64,000 bases of DNA from Flavobacterium limnosediminis JC2902 (GTDB lineage: Bacteria; Bacteroidota; Bacteroidia; Flavobacteriales; Flavobacteriaceae). Shown here one piece after another: positions 41,873 through 51,187 of this stretch. A program made the position numbers and the translations under genes. Location of the stretch: positions 1 to 64,000 of the forward strand of contig NZ_AVGG01000023.1 of NCBI RefSeq assembly GCF_000498535.1, read 5' to 3'. Below the pieces are notes generated by a model. That model saw nothing but the letters and a program-made list of their open reading frames with translations. It ran no database searches and was not told the DNA's origin. Every line of letters starts with the position of its first letter. The first letter of the stretch is position 1.

Positions 41873-42555
41873 TAAATCGTTCTTTGAACCACCTCAAACA
41901 AGGTTTTATCCTCACATTTCAATGTTTTGGAAGGATATTTCATAATCAGCGCATAATCGTGCGTGGCCATAATGATGGTTTTTCCGTTCTGGTTGATTTT
42001 TTTCAGTACTTCCATTACTTCCACACTGGTTTGCGGATCAAGGTTACCGGTAGGTTCATCAGCAAGGATAAGCTCCGGATCATTCAGTAGTGCACGGGCA
42101 ATAGCAACACGTTGTTGTTCTCCTCCAGAAAGCTGGTGCGGCATTTTGGCAGTCATAGATTTCATGCCTACCTTATCCAATACTTCTTCAATTTTTACCT
42201 GAATTTCCTCTTTTTCGGCCCAACCTGTGGCTCTTAAAACGAATTCTAAATTATCATGTACATTTCTGTCCGGTAATAATTTGAAATCCTGGAAAACCAC
42301 ACCCAGTTTTCGTCTTAAATACGGAATGTCATCCTCTTTTAAAGAATTTAAATCATAGTCCACAATAGTACCGGTCCCTTCGGTTAAAGGTAAATCGGCA
42401 TATAATGTCTTCATAAAACTACTCTTTCCCGAACCGGTTTTTCCAATTACATAGAGAAATTCACCGTGTTTAACATCAAGGTTCACATTGGCAAGAACGG
42501 CGTTGCTGTCTTGGTAAATGGTAACATCTTTTAGAGAAAGTATCGTTTGTGACAT
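41872..42555 (-). CDS. ftsE: Cell-division ABC transporter ATPase FtsE-like
   Basis: The 227-residue ABC ATPase has Walker [10 protein letters not shown] (38-46), signature [15 protein letters not shown] and Walker [14 protein letters not shown]-terminal [14 protein letters not shown] and the short all-domain length match FtsE. With FtsX it regulates peptidoglycan hydrolysis at the division site; ftsX is not in this window. The ATG at 42555 is preferred over an upstream frame start. The downstream GT genes overlap its end, so they may be transcribed together. Confidence 0.88.
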   Translation of the reverse strand: MSQTILSLKDVTIYQDSNAVLANVNLDVKHGEFLYVIGKTGSGKSSFMKTLYADLPLTEGTGTIVDYDLNSLKEDDIPYLRRKLGVVFQDFKLLPDRNVHDNLEFVLRATGWAEKEEIQVKIEEVLDKVGMKSMTAKMPHQLSGGEQQRVAIARALLNDPELILADEPTGNLDPQTSVEVMEVLKKINQNGKTIIMATHDYALIMKYPSKTLKCEDKTLFEVVQRTI

Positions 42556-42575
42556 TTTGTGTGATTTAATTTGTG

Positions 42576-42606
42576 TAAAAGTAATAAGTAGAACGAACTT
42601 ATTCAA
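42576..42606 (-). promoter_or_regulatory. ftsE promoter
   Basis: On the minus strand TACTTTTA (42576-42583) is a near-match to TAnnTTTG, differing only in the last base. TTG (42604-42606) lies exactly 20 bases further upstream. This is the standard spacing of Bacteroidota sigma-A promoters and lies 21 bases before the ftsE ATG. Confidence 0.5.
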
Positions 42607-42871
42607 AGAAACGTATAAAAATTATTTGACTGAATCTAAGAAGGGAAAAGGGAAAAGGGAAAAGGAGAAGCAAGAACCAAGAACCAAGAAGCAAGAGTCA
42701 CTATGTAAGAGGTGGAATTCACGGAAGTTTGTTATTACATTTTAGATTCTGTTTTTTTCTAACGTAATGGTTTTTCTCTTGTCTCTTGCTTCTTTGTTCT
42801 TTTCGCTCAAATTTGTTGAAAACCCGTATAATAAAGGAATAAAATTACACGTTATAACCACGGGAATTTGA
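42607..42871. other. Divergent intergenic region with word tract
   Basis: The stretch between ftsE and the TPR gene holds no supportable gene. It contains AAGGGAAAAGGG-type and CAAGAACCAAGAA word repeats at 42638-42700 and CTTGTCTCTTGC at about 42778-42800. These are reverse complements of the words in the block at 22053-22165. Confidence 0.6.
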
Positions 42872-42879
42872 TATATTTG
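42872..42879 (+). promoter_or_regulatory. TPR gene promoter -7 element
   Basis: TATATTTG matches the -7 consensus, 23 bases before the ATG at 42903. No TTG occurs at the right -33 distance. Confidence 0.45.
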
Positions 42880-42902
42880 AATTTTAAAAAAAGCCAAAAA
42901 CT

Positions 42903-45900
42903 ATGCGAAAACTGAATAGGTTTCTCTATACCTCCCTCATTTTGAGTGCTGTAAATCTCTCTGCGCAACAATCCAACATTTATACTCACGAATTAACCGA
43001 TTTTGACAAAGCCGTGGCGCTTTACAAAGATCGCCAATACAACGCGGCCCAGATCATTTTTAACAGGGTCAAATCTTCAAATGTAAGTTATGAGGTGAAA
43101 TCCGATTGTGCTTATTACAATGCGAATTGTGCGATTCGTCTGGAGCAACCCGGAGCCGATGTGTTGATTGAGGATTTTGTGGAGCAATATCCAACCTCTT
43201 CCAAGCAAAATCAGGCATTTATCGAGGTAGCGCATTATTATTTCGACCAGTCCAATTATCCGCAGGCTCTGAAATATTTTGAGAAAGTAGACGAAGGCTC
43301 GATGTCGAATGAAGAGCGCGAGAAGTTCAATTTCCAGAAAGGCTATTGCTATTTTTCGGCTAAGAACAAAAAAGAAGCGGATAAATACTTCAATAAAGTA
43401 GCCAATTCCAAAGAATTCGGTTCGCAGGCCAAATACTATTTAGGGTATATGGCTTACGAAACAGATAATTATAAAGATGCCAATAAATACTTCGATCAGG
43501 TTCAGGATCAGGACAAGTACAAGGAAAAAATGTCCTATTTTCAGGCAGATATGAATTTTAAATTAGGGAATTTCCAGAAAGCCATCGATTTGGGTGTGCC
43601 GCAATTGTCAAAATCCAATGCCGAAGAAAAATCGGAATTGTCCAAAATCATCGGCGAAAGCTATTTTAATCTGAAGCAATACGACAAAGCGCTTCCGTAT
43701 TTACTGAATTACAAAGGCAAAAAAGGGAAATGGAACAATACCGATTTCTACCAATTAGGGTATGCTTACTATAAAGCCGGCGATTTTGAAAATGCGATTG
43801 CCCAATTCAATAAAATCATCGAAGGTCAGGATGCTGTAGCTCAAAATGCATATTATCACTTAGGCGAAAGTTACCTGAAAGTCGGAAAAAAACAGGAAGC
43901 TCTAAATGCTTTCAAGAATGCTTCCGAAATGGAATTTGATCTAAAAATTCAGGAGGACGCTTATCTGAATTACGCCAAAATCAGTTACGAAATTGGAAAT
44001 CCATACCAAAGTGTACCCGAAGTGCTTCAGGCCTATCTGGCTAAATATCCGCAAACCGCTTACAAACAGGAAATTGAAAACCTGCTGATCAATTCATATA
44101 TCACTTCTAAAAATTATAAGGAGGCGTTGTCTTTGCTGGAGAAAAATAAAAATCCGCAAAACCGTCCAGCGTATCAGAAGGTGACTTTTTACCGCGGATT
44201 GGAATTGTACACCGACGGAAATTACAAAGAAGCACTGACTTTGTTCAAAAAGTCAATTGCCGAGCCAAGAGACGCCAAGTTTACCGCAAGAGCTACTTTC
44301 TGGAAAGGGGAAACCGAATATAATTTAGATCAGTTTGGTGATGCGTTAATCAGTTTCAAACAATTTTCGGGTTCAGCGGAAGCGAAATCAGTTCCCGAAG
44401 CAAAAAACGCCAGCTATAATTTGGCGTATACTTACTTCAAACTGAAAGAATATGAAAATGCAGCGAACCATTTTCAGGAGTTTATCAAAACGGAAAAAGC
44501 CGATAAGGTTCGTCTGAACGATGCCTATTTGAGAATGGGAGACAGTTATTTCGTGACCTCAAAATACTGGCCGGCGATGGACGCATATAACAAAGCTGTC
44601 GATCTTAACAGTGTTGATGCGGATTATGCCCATTTCCAGAAAGCCATATCCTACGGATTCGTGGGTAAAAACGATCTGAAAATCGAAAACCTGAATTCGT
44701 TCATGAAAAAACATGCCGATTCAAAATATGCCGATGATGCTTTATACGAATTAGGAAATACCTATGTAACGCAGAATAACGTAACCAAAGCGGTGGAAAC
44801 CTACGACAGGTTAATAGATGATTATAAAGAGAGTTCTTATGTCTCCAAGTCGATTTTACGTCAGGGATTGGTGTATTATAATAATGATAAGGACCAACAG
44901 GCGTTAGTGAAATTCAAAGAAGTGGTTTCGAAATTTCCGCGTACGGAAGAAGCAAACGAAGCTGTTGCAACCGCGCGTCTGATTTATATGGACAACAACA
45001 AAGTCAATGAATACGCAGCTTGGGTAAAAACATTGGATTTCGTGGAGGTTTCTAATGCCGATTTGGATAACGATACCTACAACGCAGCTGAAAAACAATA
45101 TTTACAGAACAACAGCAAGCAGGCTATTTCAGGTTTCAGTGGTTATCTGGCGAATTTCCCGGAAGGCTTACACGCGTTGAAAGCTAATTTTTACCTGGCA
45201 CAATTGTATTTTGCCGATGGATTGGGAACTACTGCCATTCCGAATTATGAATACGTAATCGGTAAATCCAGAAGTGAATACACCGAGCAGTCATTGGCAC
45301 GGTTATGCGAGATTCATCTAAAAAATAAAACCTACGAAAGGGCAATTCCGGTTTTACAGCGTTTGGAATCGGAAGCCGATTTTCCGCAAAACGTAACTTT
45401 CGCCCAATCCAATCTGATGAAATGTTATTATGAGCAAAAGGAGTTTGCCAATGCCGTTGTCTATGCGGATAAAGTGCTGGCCAACCCTAAAACGGATGAT
45501 AAAGTGAAAAGTGATGCGCAAATCATCGTAGCGCGTTCGGCCATCAAAACCAATGATGAGGTGAAAGCCAAAGAAGCCTACGCTAAATTGCAGAAAATCG
45601 CCAAAGGGGAATTGGCGGCCGAAGCGTTGTATTACGACGCTTATTTTAAAAACAAGGAAGGTAAGTTTGAAAAATCCAACGAGGTGGTTCAGAAATTAGC
45701 CAAAGATTATTCCGGATACAAATATTTCGGAGCCAAAGGATTAATCGTTATGGCGAAAAACTTCTACGGACTGAAAGACAGTTTCCAGGCAACATACATT
45801 CTGGAAAGTGTAATCAAAAATTTCGCTTCTTTTGAGGAAGTCGTCACTGAAGCACAAACCGAACTTGATTTCATTAAAGGAGAAGAAGCAAAACGCAATT

Positions 45901-45917
45901 CATCGATTACTAAGTAG
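42903..45917 (+). CDS. Large secreted TPR-repeat protein
   Basis: The 1004-residue protein has a signal peptide (MRKLNRFLYTSLILSAVNLSAQ). It is otherwise made of about 25 tetratricopeptide-type helical repeats (recurring Y-x-x-A, G-x-x-Y and ALxxF patterns such as DFENAIAQFNKII and ALNAFKNASEME). No catalytic domain is visible. It probably acts as a periplasmic scaffold. An outer-membrane receptor-like gene follows 175 bases downstream in the same direction, a pairing that recurs in Flavobacteriaceae and suggests a joint role. Confidence 0.88.
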   Translation: MRKLNRFLYTSLILSAVNLSAQQSNIYTHELTDFDKAVALYKDRQYNAAQIIFNRVKSSNVSYEVKSDCAYYNANCAIRLEQPGADVLIEDFVEQYPTSSKQNQAFIEVAHYYFDQSNYPQALKYFEKVDEGSMSNEEREKFNFQKGYCYFSAKNKKEADKYFNKVANSKEFGSQAKYYLGYMAYETDNYKDANKYFDQVQDQDKYKEKMSYFQADMNFKLGNFQKAIDLGVPQLSKSNAEEKSELSKIIGESYFNLKQYDKALPYLLNYKGKKGKWNNTDFYQLGYAYYKAGDFENAIAQFNKIIEGQDAVAQNAYYHLGESYLKVGKKQEALNAFKNASEMEFDLKIQEDAYLNYAKISYEIGNPYQSVPEVLQAYLAKYPQTAYKQEIENLLINSYITSKNYKEALSLLEKNKNPQNRPAYQKVTFYRGLELYTDGNYKEALTLFKKSIAEPRDAKFTARATFWKGETEYNLDQFGDALISFKQFSGSAEAKSVPEAKNASYNLAYTYFKLKEYENAANHFQEFIKTEKADKVRLNDAYLRMGDSYFVTSKYWPAMDAYNKAVDLNSVDADYAHFQKAISYGFVGKNDLKIENLNSFMKKHADSKYADDALYELGNTYVTQNNVTKAVETYDRLIDDYKESSYVSKSILRQGLVYYNNDKDQQALVKFKEVVSKFPRTEEANEAVATARLIYMDNNKVNEYAAWVKTLDFVEVSNADLDNDTYNAAEKQYLQNNSKQAISGFSGYLANFPEGLHALKANFYLAQLYFADGLGTTAIPNYEYVIGKSRSEYTEQSLARLCEIHLKNKTYERAIPVLQRLESEADFPQNVTFAQSNLMKCYYEQKEFANAVVYADKVLANPKTDDKVKSDAQIIVARSAIKTNDEVKAKEAYAKLQKIAKGELAAEALYYDAYFKNKEGKFEKSNEVVQKLAKDYSGYKYFGAKGLIVMAKNFYGLKDSFQATYILESVIKNFASFEEVVTEAQTELDFIKGEEAKRNSSITK

Positions 45918-46080
45918 AAAATAGAAACGAGAGACAAGAAGCAAGAAAATAGAACAAAGAACATAGAGAAAAGAATATAGAAATGAGGTGAAGTATTTTA
46001 GTTTAGATAAAAAATGAAAGACAAAAAGGCGTTTTGAAGTTCTATCATCTATTCTCTATCATCTATTTTCTCTTCTCAAA
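45916..46080. repeat. Word tract between TPR and receptor genes
   Basis: GAAGCAAGA, AGAGACAAGAAG, AGAACAAAGAACATAGAG and CTATCATCTATTCTC words fill the gap between the TPR protein and the receptor-like gene. The first part uses the same words (reverse complement) as the tracts at 22053-22165 and 42638-42700. Confidence 0.65.
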
Positions 46081-46091
46081 CAAAAAAAAGT

Positions 46092-47834
46092 ATGAATCAG
46101 ACATTCAAATACATAACAGCCATAACGTTTCTCTTAACAGGGATGAAAACCTTCGCGCAAAAGAAAGACGAAAACATAGGAACCGAAGTGGTAAACGTAG
46201 TTAAACCTTACACGCCAACTATTTCCGACGCTTTTAAAGTAAAAGAAACACCGGTTATCGACGACGAAACCAACGCACAGAAAGAAGAAATCAAATACAA
46301 TATTTTTTCTTTTCCGGTTGCATCAACATTTACACCTGCAAAGGGTAGAGCGGCCGATGTTGACAAAGCTGCGAAAGAGCGTCTGTTTAAAAATTATGCG
46401 ACGTTAGGTGTTGGAAACTACGGAACCGTGAATGCGGAATTGTTTGTAACCGAAGATCTGAGCAACAATGATTACGTGGGCGGTATGTTACGTCATTTAT
46501 CATCGCAGGGAGGAATTAATGATGTGGTACTGGATGACGACTACTACAATACGGCATTTGATGTGACGTATGGCAGCCGCACTCGCGAAGTAGACTGGAA
46601 TGCAGATTTAGGATACAAACACCAAATGTACAACTGGTACGGACTTCCAACGGAATTTGTCACTTTTACCGAAGATGCTATCAATGCAATTGATGAACAA
46701 CAAACCTACCAAACCGTTACGTTAGGGGCTAAAGTAGGTGTGAAAGAAGGTTTAATGAACGAAACTTCCATGCAGTTCAAACGGTTTTGGGATTCGCACG
46801 GTTCTGAAGAAAACAGATTCTTTATCAAACCGGGATTCGATTTTGAAGTGGAAAACTATAAATTCAAAGCCGATATCGTAGCCGATTACGTTGGCGGAAG
46901 TTTCGAAAAAGATTATTTCGAGATTTCGGATATCAGTTACAGTTACCTGAATTTCGGAGTAGTGCCTGCCATTTTATTGCAAAAGGATGATTTATCGGTT
47001 GAGGCAGGAGCAGGGTTTTTCTACAGTAGGGGAGTAATCAATGATGAAACAGATGGTAAATTTTATATTTTCCCGCAGATAAAAGCCTCTTATAAGCTTG
47101 TGGGGGATATTATGATTGCCTACGCCGGCGCGGAAGGAAATCTGAAACAAAATTCTTTCGCCGATTTCGTGGAAGAAAACAAATTCGTTTCGCCAACCCT
47201 GGGCATTGCTCCAACCAATCAGCAATATGATATTTATGTTGGGCTTAAAGGGAAATTAGCTAATACGGTAGCATTTAATGTAAGAGGTTCATACATGGCG
47301 GAAGAAGATAAGGCTTTCTTTACGGCAAATCCATTCGTAACTGTTTTTGTAAATGACGCGTATGAATACGGCAACTCTTTCGGAGTGGTATATGACAAAC
47401 TTAAAACGGTGAGTTTCTTCGGTGAACTTAAAATGGATTTTTCCAAAAATGTAGCTTTCGGAGTAAACGGTACTTTCAACAGTTATACAACCGATCAGCG
47501 AGAAGCATGGAACTTACCTGGTTTAAAAATAGGTGCTGATCTGGATGTGGATATTACCAAAAAATGGTACGCCGGAGCCGACGTTTTCTTTGTAGGAGAT
47601 CGTAAGGACTATTTCTATTATAGCGATATAACATTATCGGAACCGTTATCAAAAACAGTAACATTAGATAGCTACTTCGATTTAAATGCCCACTTAGGAT
47701 ACAAACACAGCGAACGTTTAACAGGTTTTCTGAAACTGAACAACATCGCGAACCAGCAATACGAGCGTTGGATGAATTATCCGGTTCAGGGCTTCCAGTT
47801 CTTGCTTGGTGCAAACTATAAATTTGATTTCTAA
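46092..47834 (+). CDS. TonB-dependent receptor-like beta-barrel protein
   Basis: The 580-residue protein has a signal peptide (KYITAITFLLTGMKTFAQ), a short N-terminal part rich in VVNVVKPYTPTISDAFKVKETP, then a long beta-barrel ending with YPVQGFQFLLGANYKFDF (aromatic C-terminus). It resembles TonB-dependent receptor-like barrels but lacks a recognisable plug domain of full length. It is probably an outer-membrane partner of the TPR protein encoded upstream. Confidence 0.78.
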   Translation: MNQTFKYITAITFLLTGMKTFAQKKDENIGTEVVNVVKPYTPTISDAFKVKETPVIDDETNAQKEEIKYNIFSFPVASTFTPAKGRAADVDKAAKERLFKNYATLGVGNYGTVNAELFVTEDLSNNDYVGGMLRHLSSQGGINDVVLDDDYYNTAFDVTYGSRTREVDWNADLGYKHQMYNWYGLPTEFVTFTEDAINAIDEQQTYQTVTLGAKVGVKEGLMNETSMQFKRFWDSHGSEENRFFIKPGFDFEVENYKFKADIVADYVGGSFEKDYFEISDISYSYLNFGVVPAILLQKDDLSVEAGAGFFYSRGVINDETDGKFYIFPQIKASYKLVGDIMIAYAGAEGNLKQNSFADFVEENKFVSPTLGIAPTNQQYDIYVGLKGKLANTVAFNVRGSYMAEEDKAFFTANPFVTVFVNDAYEYGNSFGVVYDKLKTVSFFGELKMDFSKNVAFGVNGTFNSYTTDQREAWNLPGLKIGADLDVDITKKWYAGADVFFVGDRKDYFYYSDITLSEPLSKTVTLDSYFDLNAHLGYKHSERLTGFLKLNNIANQQYERWMNYPVQGFQFLLGANYKFDF

Positions 47835-47835
47835 A

Positions 47836-47930
47836 AAGGTTCTTAGGGACTGAGGAACTGAGGTGTTAAGGTTTTAAGCCAAACTCATGACCTCAGTACC
47901 TTAGAACCTCAGAGCCTTAGCGCCTTAAAA
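47836..47930. repeat. Word tract of CTTAG/CTGAGG/ACCTCAG
   Basis: GGTTCTTAGGGACTGAGGAACTGAGG and CCTCAGTACCTTAGAACCTCAGAGCCTTAG words, arranged as an imperfect inverted pair, fill the gap. The vocabulary is shared with the tract at 1-115, 47 kb away. Confidence 0.65.
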
Positions 47931-47931
47931 T

Positions 47932-48381
47932 ATGACTTTCAAACAAAAAATACTTCACCATCATTTAACCTTACTTCAGGATAAAATTGATGTCTATCGC
48001 GATATGATTTCCGGTCTGGCCGATGATGCGCAAAACGATGCAAAAAGTTCGGCCGGAGACAAACACGAAACAGCCTTGTCCATGATGCACCTTGAACAGG
48101 AGAAACTCAGCGCTAAGCTTCAGGAAGCAATTCATTTTAAAGAGGTTTTGGGTAAGATTGATGTTTCAGCAGAAAGCCGCAGGGTAATTATGGGGAGTCT
48201 GGTAAAAACCAATGGCTTGCAACTTTTCATCAGTGCGGCATTACCTAAAATCACCATCGACGGGGTTTCTGTATTGGCTCTTTCTCCGCTTTCGCCCTTA
48301 GGCTCGCAGCTTATGGGAAAACAAATCGGTGATATTGTTGAGGTAAACGGTTCCAAATTTGAAATTGAAGTTGTTTCATAA
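47932..48381 (+). CDS. GreA/GreB-type C-terminal domain protein
   Basis: The 149-residue protein has an N-terminal helical region (AALxLEQEKLSAKLQEAIHFK type heptads, about residues 40-70). The C-terminal FKBP-like Gre domain is marked by SPLSPLGSQLMGKQIGDIVEV. It lacks the full N-terminal coiled coil of GreA, so it is a short Gre-like factor. A role as an RNA-polymerase-binding protein is inferred. The macrodomain gene follows 48 bases downstream. Confidence 0.82.
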   Translation: MTFKQKILHHHLTLLQDKIDVYRDMISGLADDAQNDAKSSAGDKHETALSMMHLEQEKLSAKLQEAIHFKEVLGKIDVSAESRRVIMGSLVKTNGLQLFISAALPKITIDGVSVLALSPLSPLGSQLMGKQIGDIVEVNGSKFEIEVVS

Positions 48382-48429
48382 TTTGCTAAATTAGTGGTTG
48401 TCAGTAATGCAATCTCAAATCGCGAAATT

Positions 48430-48945
48430 ATGATCGAAGTTATAAAAAGTGATATTACAAAAATTTCAGTAGATGCAATAGTTAACGCAGCCAATTCATC
48501 GCTTATGGGCGGCGGCGGGGTTGACGGGGCAATTCACAGAGCCGGAGGAAATACAATTCTGGACGAATGCAAAATAATCCTCGCCAAACAAGGAAGTTGT
48601 AAGACCGGACAAGCGGTGATTACTACTGCAGGAAACCTTCCGGCCAAATTCGTAATTCATACAGTCGGTCCGATTTGGAACGGCGGAAGTAACAATGAAA
48701 GCGAAAAACTCGCCGACTGCTATAAAAATTCCTTACAACTTGCTGTGGAAAACAATTGTAAATCGGTGGCATTTCCAAGTATCAGTACCGGTGTGTACCG
48801 ATTTCCAAAAGAAGAAGCGGCACATATTGCAGTCAAAACCGTTTCGGATTTTCTGTCAAAGCACAGTGGGATTGAAAAAGTAATCTTTGTTTGTTTTGAT
48901 GATGAAAATGAAACTTTAATAAATAAGGAAATAGGCAGAATTTAA
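48430..48945 (+). CDS. Macrodomain protein, O-acetyl-ADP-ribose deacetylase-like
   Basis: The 171-residue protein is a macrodomain: [26 protein letters not shown] (residues about 15-40, given in part), the Asn/Asp-containing segment VIHTVGPIW and [10 protein letters not shown]. Members hydrolyse O-acetyl-ADP-ribose or remove ADP-ribose from proteins, and act in the cytoplasm. The ATG at 48430 is the family start; an upstream GTG frame adds twelve residues. Confidence 0.93.
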   Translation: MIEVIKSDITKISVDAIVNAANSSLMGGGGVDGAIHRAGGNTILDECKIILAKQGSCKTGQAVITTAGNLPAKFVIHTVGPIWNGGSNNESEKLADCYKNSLQLAVENNCKSVAFPSISTGVYRFPKEEAAHIAVKTVSDFLSKHSGIEKVIFVCFDDENETLINKEIGRI

Positions 48946-49009
48946 TGTAACGGCAAAATCATTGTAAAAGAATGTGACTTAAAAGTCTAATTCTGAATTG
49001 CTTCTGTAT

Positions 49010-49040
49010 TTGTAATCCTAATCTTTAATTGGTATATTTG
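49010..49040 (+). promoter_or_regulatory. Amidohydrolase gene promoter
   Basis: TTG (49010-49012), exactly 20 bases, then TATATTTG (49033-49040): a complete Bacteroidota promoter. It lies 55 bases before the ATG at 49095 and defines the gene as its own unit. Confidence 0.65.
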
Positions 49041-49094
49041 GACAACCAATTTTCCTGTCTTTCAAAGGTGTCAGGAAGTTTAAAACTGCTGAAA

Positions 49095-50717
49095 ATGAAA
49101 TTTAAAATTGCACTACTCTCTGTGTTGGTTACTTTTTTAGCCAATGCGCAAAAGCAACCTGTCGATTTTATCATAACCAATGCGACCGTTTATACGGTTA
49201 ATAAAAACTTCGATAAGGCAGAAGCATTTGCGGTTTCCGGAGGTAAAATTGTCGCCATCGGAAAAACGGAGGACATCATGAATGAATTTGTTTCCGGGAA
49301 TGTTTATGATGCAAAGAATAAGTTTATTTACCCCGGGTTTTATGACGCCCATGCTCATTTTTATAGTTACGGAATGAATCTTCAGACCCTGGATTTGAGA
49401 GGTACAAAAAGCTTTGAAGAAGTTATTGAAAGGGTAACTCAGTTTCGGAAATCAAAAAATCCGGCATTTATCGAGGGCAGGGGCTGGGATCAGAATGACT
49501 GGCAGATCAAAGAATTTCCAAACAATCAAATACTTGACTTAATTTTTCCGGACATACCGGTGGTGCTTACCCGTATTGACGGACATGCGCTGCTGGCAAA
49601 TTCAAAAGCCTTGGAATTGGCTGGGATCACTCCGAAAACCAAAGTCGAAGGCGGTCAGGTTGAAGTTAAAAATGGCGCTCTGACAGGAATCCTGATTGAT
49701 AATCCAATGGAATTGGTATATAAAAGTATGCCGAAACCATCCAGAAAAACACAAATCAGCGCTTTAAAAGCCGCTGAAAAAGTAATGTTTGATCACGGTC
49801 TGACTACCATAAACGAAGCGGGACTGGATAGGGATGTCATAAACCTGATTGACAGTTTGCAGCGGGAAGACCGAATGGATATTAATATCTATGCCATGGT
49901 AAAAGCATCCAAAGAAAATGTGGATTATTATACTAAAAAGGGTATTTATAAAACCGACAGACTCAACGTGCGTTCCTTTAAATTTATGGGTGACGGGGCT
50001 TTGGGTTCGCGTGGTGCCTGCCTGCACAAACCTTATTCGGATAAACCGAAGCATTTCGGAGCGTTATTGTCACCGGTGAAAGACATCCGTGCGATTGCCA
50101 AACAGATCGCGAATTCCGATTTCCAGATGAATACACACGCCATTGGCGATTCCACAAACACAGTGTTGCTGAAAATCTACAAGGAAGTTTTGACCGGCAA
50201 AGTAGATAGACGCTGGAAAATCGAACACGCCCAAATCATGCAGGAAAAAGATTTTGATTACTTTAAACTCGGCATTATTCCATCTGTTCAACCCACACAC
50301 GCCACATCTGATATGTATTGGTCAACGGAAAGACTCGGTATGGATCGCATTAAAAATGCTTATGCCTACAAAAAAATGCTGCAAAAAGCCGGTTTAGTAG
50401 CGTTGGGAACCGATTTCCCTATAGAAGAAGTTAATCCGATGTACACTTTTTATGCGGCCGTCGCGCGAAAAGATCTGAAAAACTGGCCTCAGGGAGGTTT
50501 CCAGTCTGAAAATGCCTTAACGCGTGAAGAAACACTGAAGGGAATGACCATTTGGGCGGCCTATTCCAATTTTGAAGAAAACGAAAAAGGAAGTCTGGAA
50601 GCCGGCAAATGGGCCGATTTCACCATTTTTGACGCCGATATCATGACCATGCCAATCGATATGGTTCCGGCTGTCAAGCCTAAAAATACCTTCGTCAAAG
50701 GAAAACAGGTAAAATAA
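49095..50717 (+). CDS. Secreted amidohydrolase (YtcJ-like)
   Basis: The 540-residue metal-dependent hydrolase has a signal peptide (MKFKIALLSVLVTFLANAQ), metal-binding DAHAHFYSYG after a beta-sandwich segment, FMGDGALGSRGA, NTHAIGDST and the C-terminal GTDFPIEEVNPM. YtcJ-like enzymes hydrolyse cyclic or N-acyl amide bonds; this one acts outside the cytoplasm. A longer frame to 49029 (TTG) lies across the promoter, so the ATG at 49095 is preferred. A strong terminator follows. Confidence 0.9.
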   Translation: MKFKIALLSVLVTFLANAQKQPVDFIITNATVYTVNKNFDKAEAFAVSGGKIVAIGKTEDIMNEFVSGNVYDAKNKFIYPGFYDAHAHFYSYGMNLQTLDLRGTKSFEEVIERVTQFRKSKNPAFIEGRGWDQNDWQIKEFPNNQILDLIFPDIPVVLTRIDGHALLANSKALELAGITPKTKVEGGQVEVKNGALTGILIDNPMELVYKSMPKPSRKTQISALKAAEKVMFDHGLTTINEAGLDRDVINLIDSLQREDRMDINIYAMVKASKENVDYYTKKGIYKTDRLNVRSFKFMGDGALGSRGACLHKPYSDKPKHFGALLSPVKDIRAIAKQIANSDFQMNTHAIGDSTNTVLLKIYKEVLTGKVDRRWKIEHAQIMQEKDFDYFKLGIIPSVQPTHATSDMYWSTERLGMDRIKNAYAYKKMLQKAGLVALGTDFPIEEVNPMYTFYAAVARKDLKNWPQGGFQSENALTREETLKGMTIWAAYSNFEENEKGSLEAGKWADFTIFDADIMTMPIDMVPAVKPKNTFVKGKQVK

Positions 50718-50722
50718 AACAG

Positions 50723-50752
50723 AATCCCAAGCGAAAGTTTGGGATTTTTTTT
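50723..50752 (+). terminator. Intrinsic terminator of amidohydrolase gene
   Basis: Stem AATCCCAAGC / GTTTGGGATT with a GAAA tetraloop (one wobble pair), followed by a T run (50747-50752). It begins 5 bases after the stop codon. Confidence 0.92.
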
Positions 50753-50758
50753 GGAGCG

Positions 50759-50776
50759 TCCCGATAGCTATCGGGA
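50759..50776. repeat. TCCCGATAGCTATCGGGA palindrome
   Basis: A perfect 18-base palindrome. A near-identical copy (two base changes) sits at 52895-52912, also intergenic, also followed by GGT/GGA. It is a short dispersed extragenic palindrome. Confidence 0.8.
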
Positions 50777-50820
50777 GGTTCGGGATTGTCAGTGAGCCTT
50801 ATTCCTGCTGTCCGTTGTAT

Positions 50821-50861
50821 TTTTATACCTGACAGGTTTTTAAAACCTGTCAGGTATAAAA
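50821..50861. repeat. 41-base palindrome (GGTTTT-AAAACC centre)
   Basis: A perfect 20-base inverted repeat with one central T: TTTTATACCTGACAGGTTTT followed by its exact complement. The core CCTGACAGG is identical to the palindrome at 10244-10276, whose outer arms differ. Dispersed repeat, not a gene-linked terminator. Confidence 0.88.
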
Positions 50862-51187
50862 GATGTCACTCCCATCAGGGCTAAAGGATAAGCCATTTAC
50901 TTTTTGTTAAGGTTTCTGAAAAAAGAGGGTGTCTTTATCAGTAAAAGCTGTTACTCTAACTGCAAAAATTTAGAGAGACTCTCTTTCTCCTTTCCGAATC
51001 TCTGTGAAATAGTTCTGTGAAATTACAATCTGTAATCCAAAACACCCATTTTTAAAGATGTATATTTCATTTTAATCGTAAATTGAATTATTAAGTTTCA
51101 AATAGTAACTAAATATGTGTTTATGATTTATAATTAAAACTTTAAAACGCAATTTTGTTTCATAATAAAACTTAAAACGAAATAATT

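Larger units (their letters stand above)
50753..51187. other. Intergenic region with two palindromes
   Basis: Past the terminator this 435-base gap holds no supportable gene. It contains the TCCCGATAG palindrome (50759-50776) and the long CCTGACAGG palindrome (50821-50861), listed separately. The asnB promoter must be in the last 100 bases but only weak -7-like sequence (CAATTTTG, 51150-51157) is present. Confidence 0.5.

Noticed and set aside
49029..49094. TTG-initiated extension of the amidohydrolase
   Set aside because: The region overlaps a complete promoter, and the signal peptide starts exactly at the ATG at 49095.
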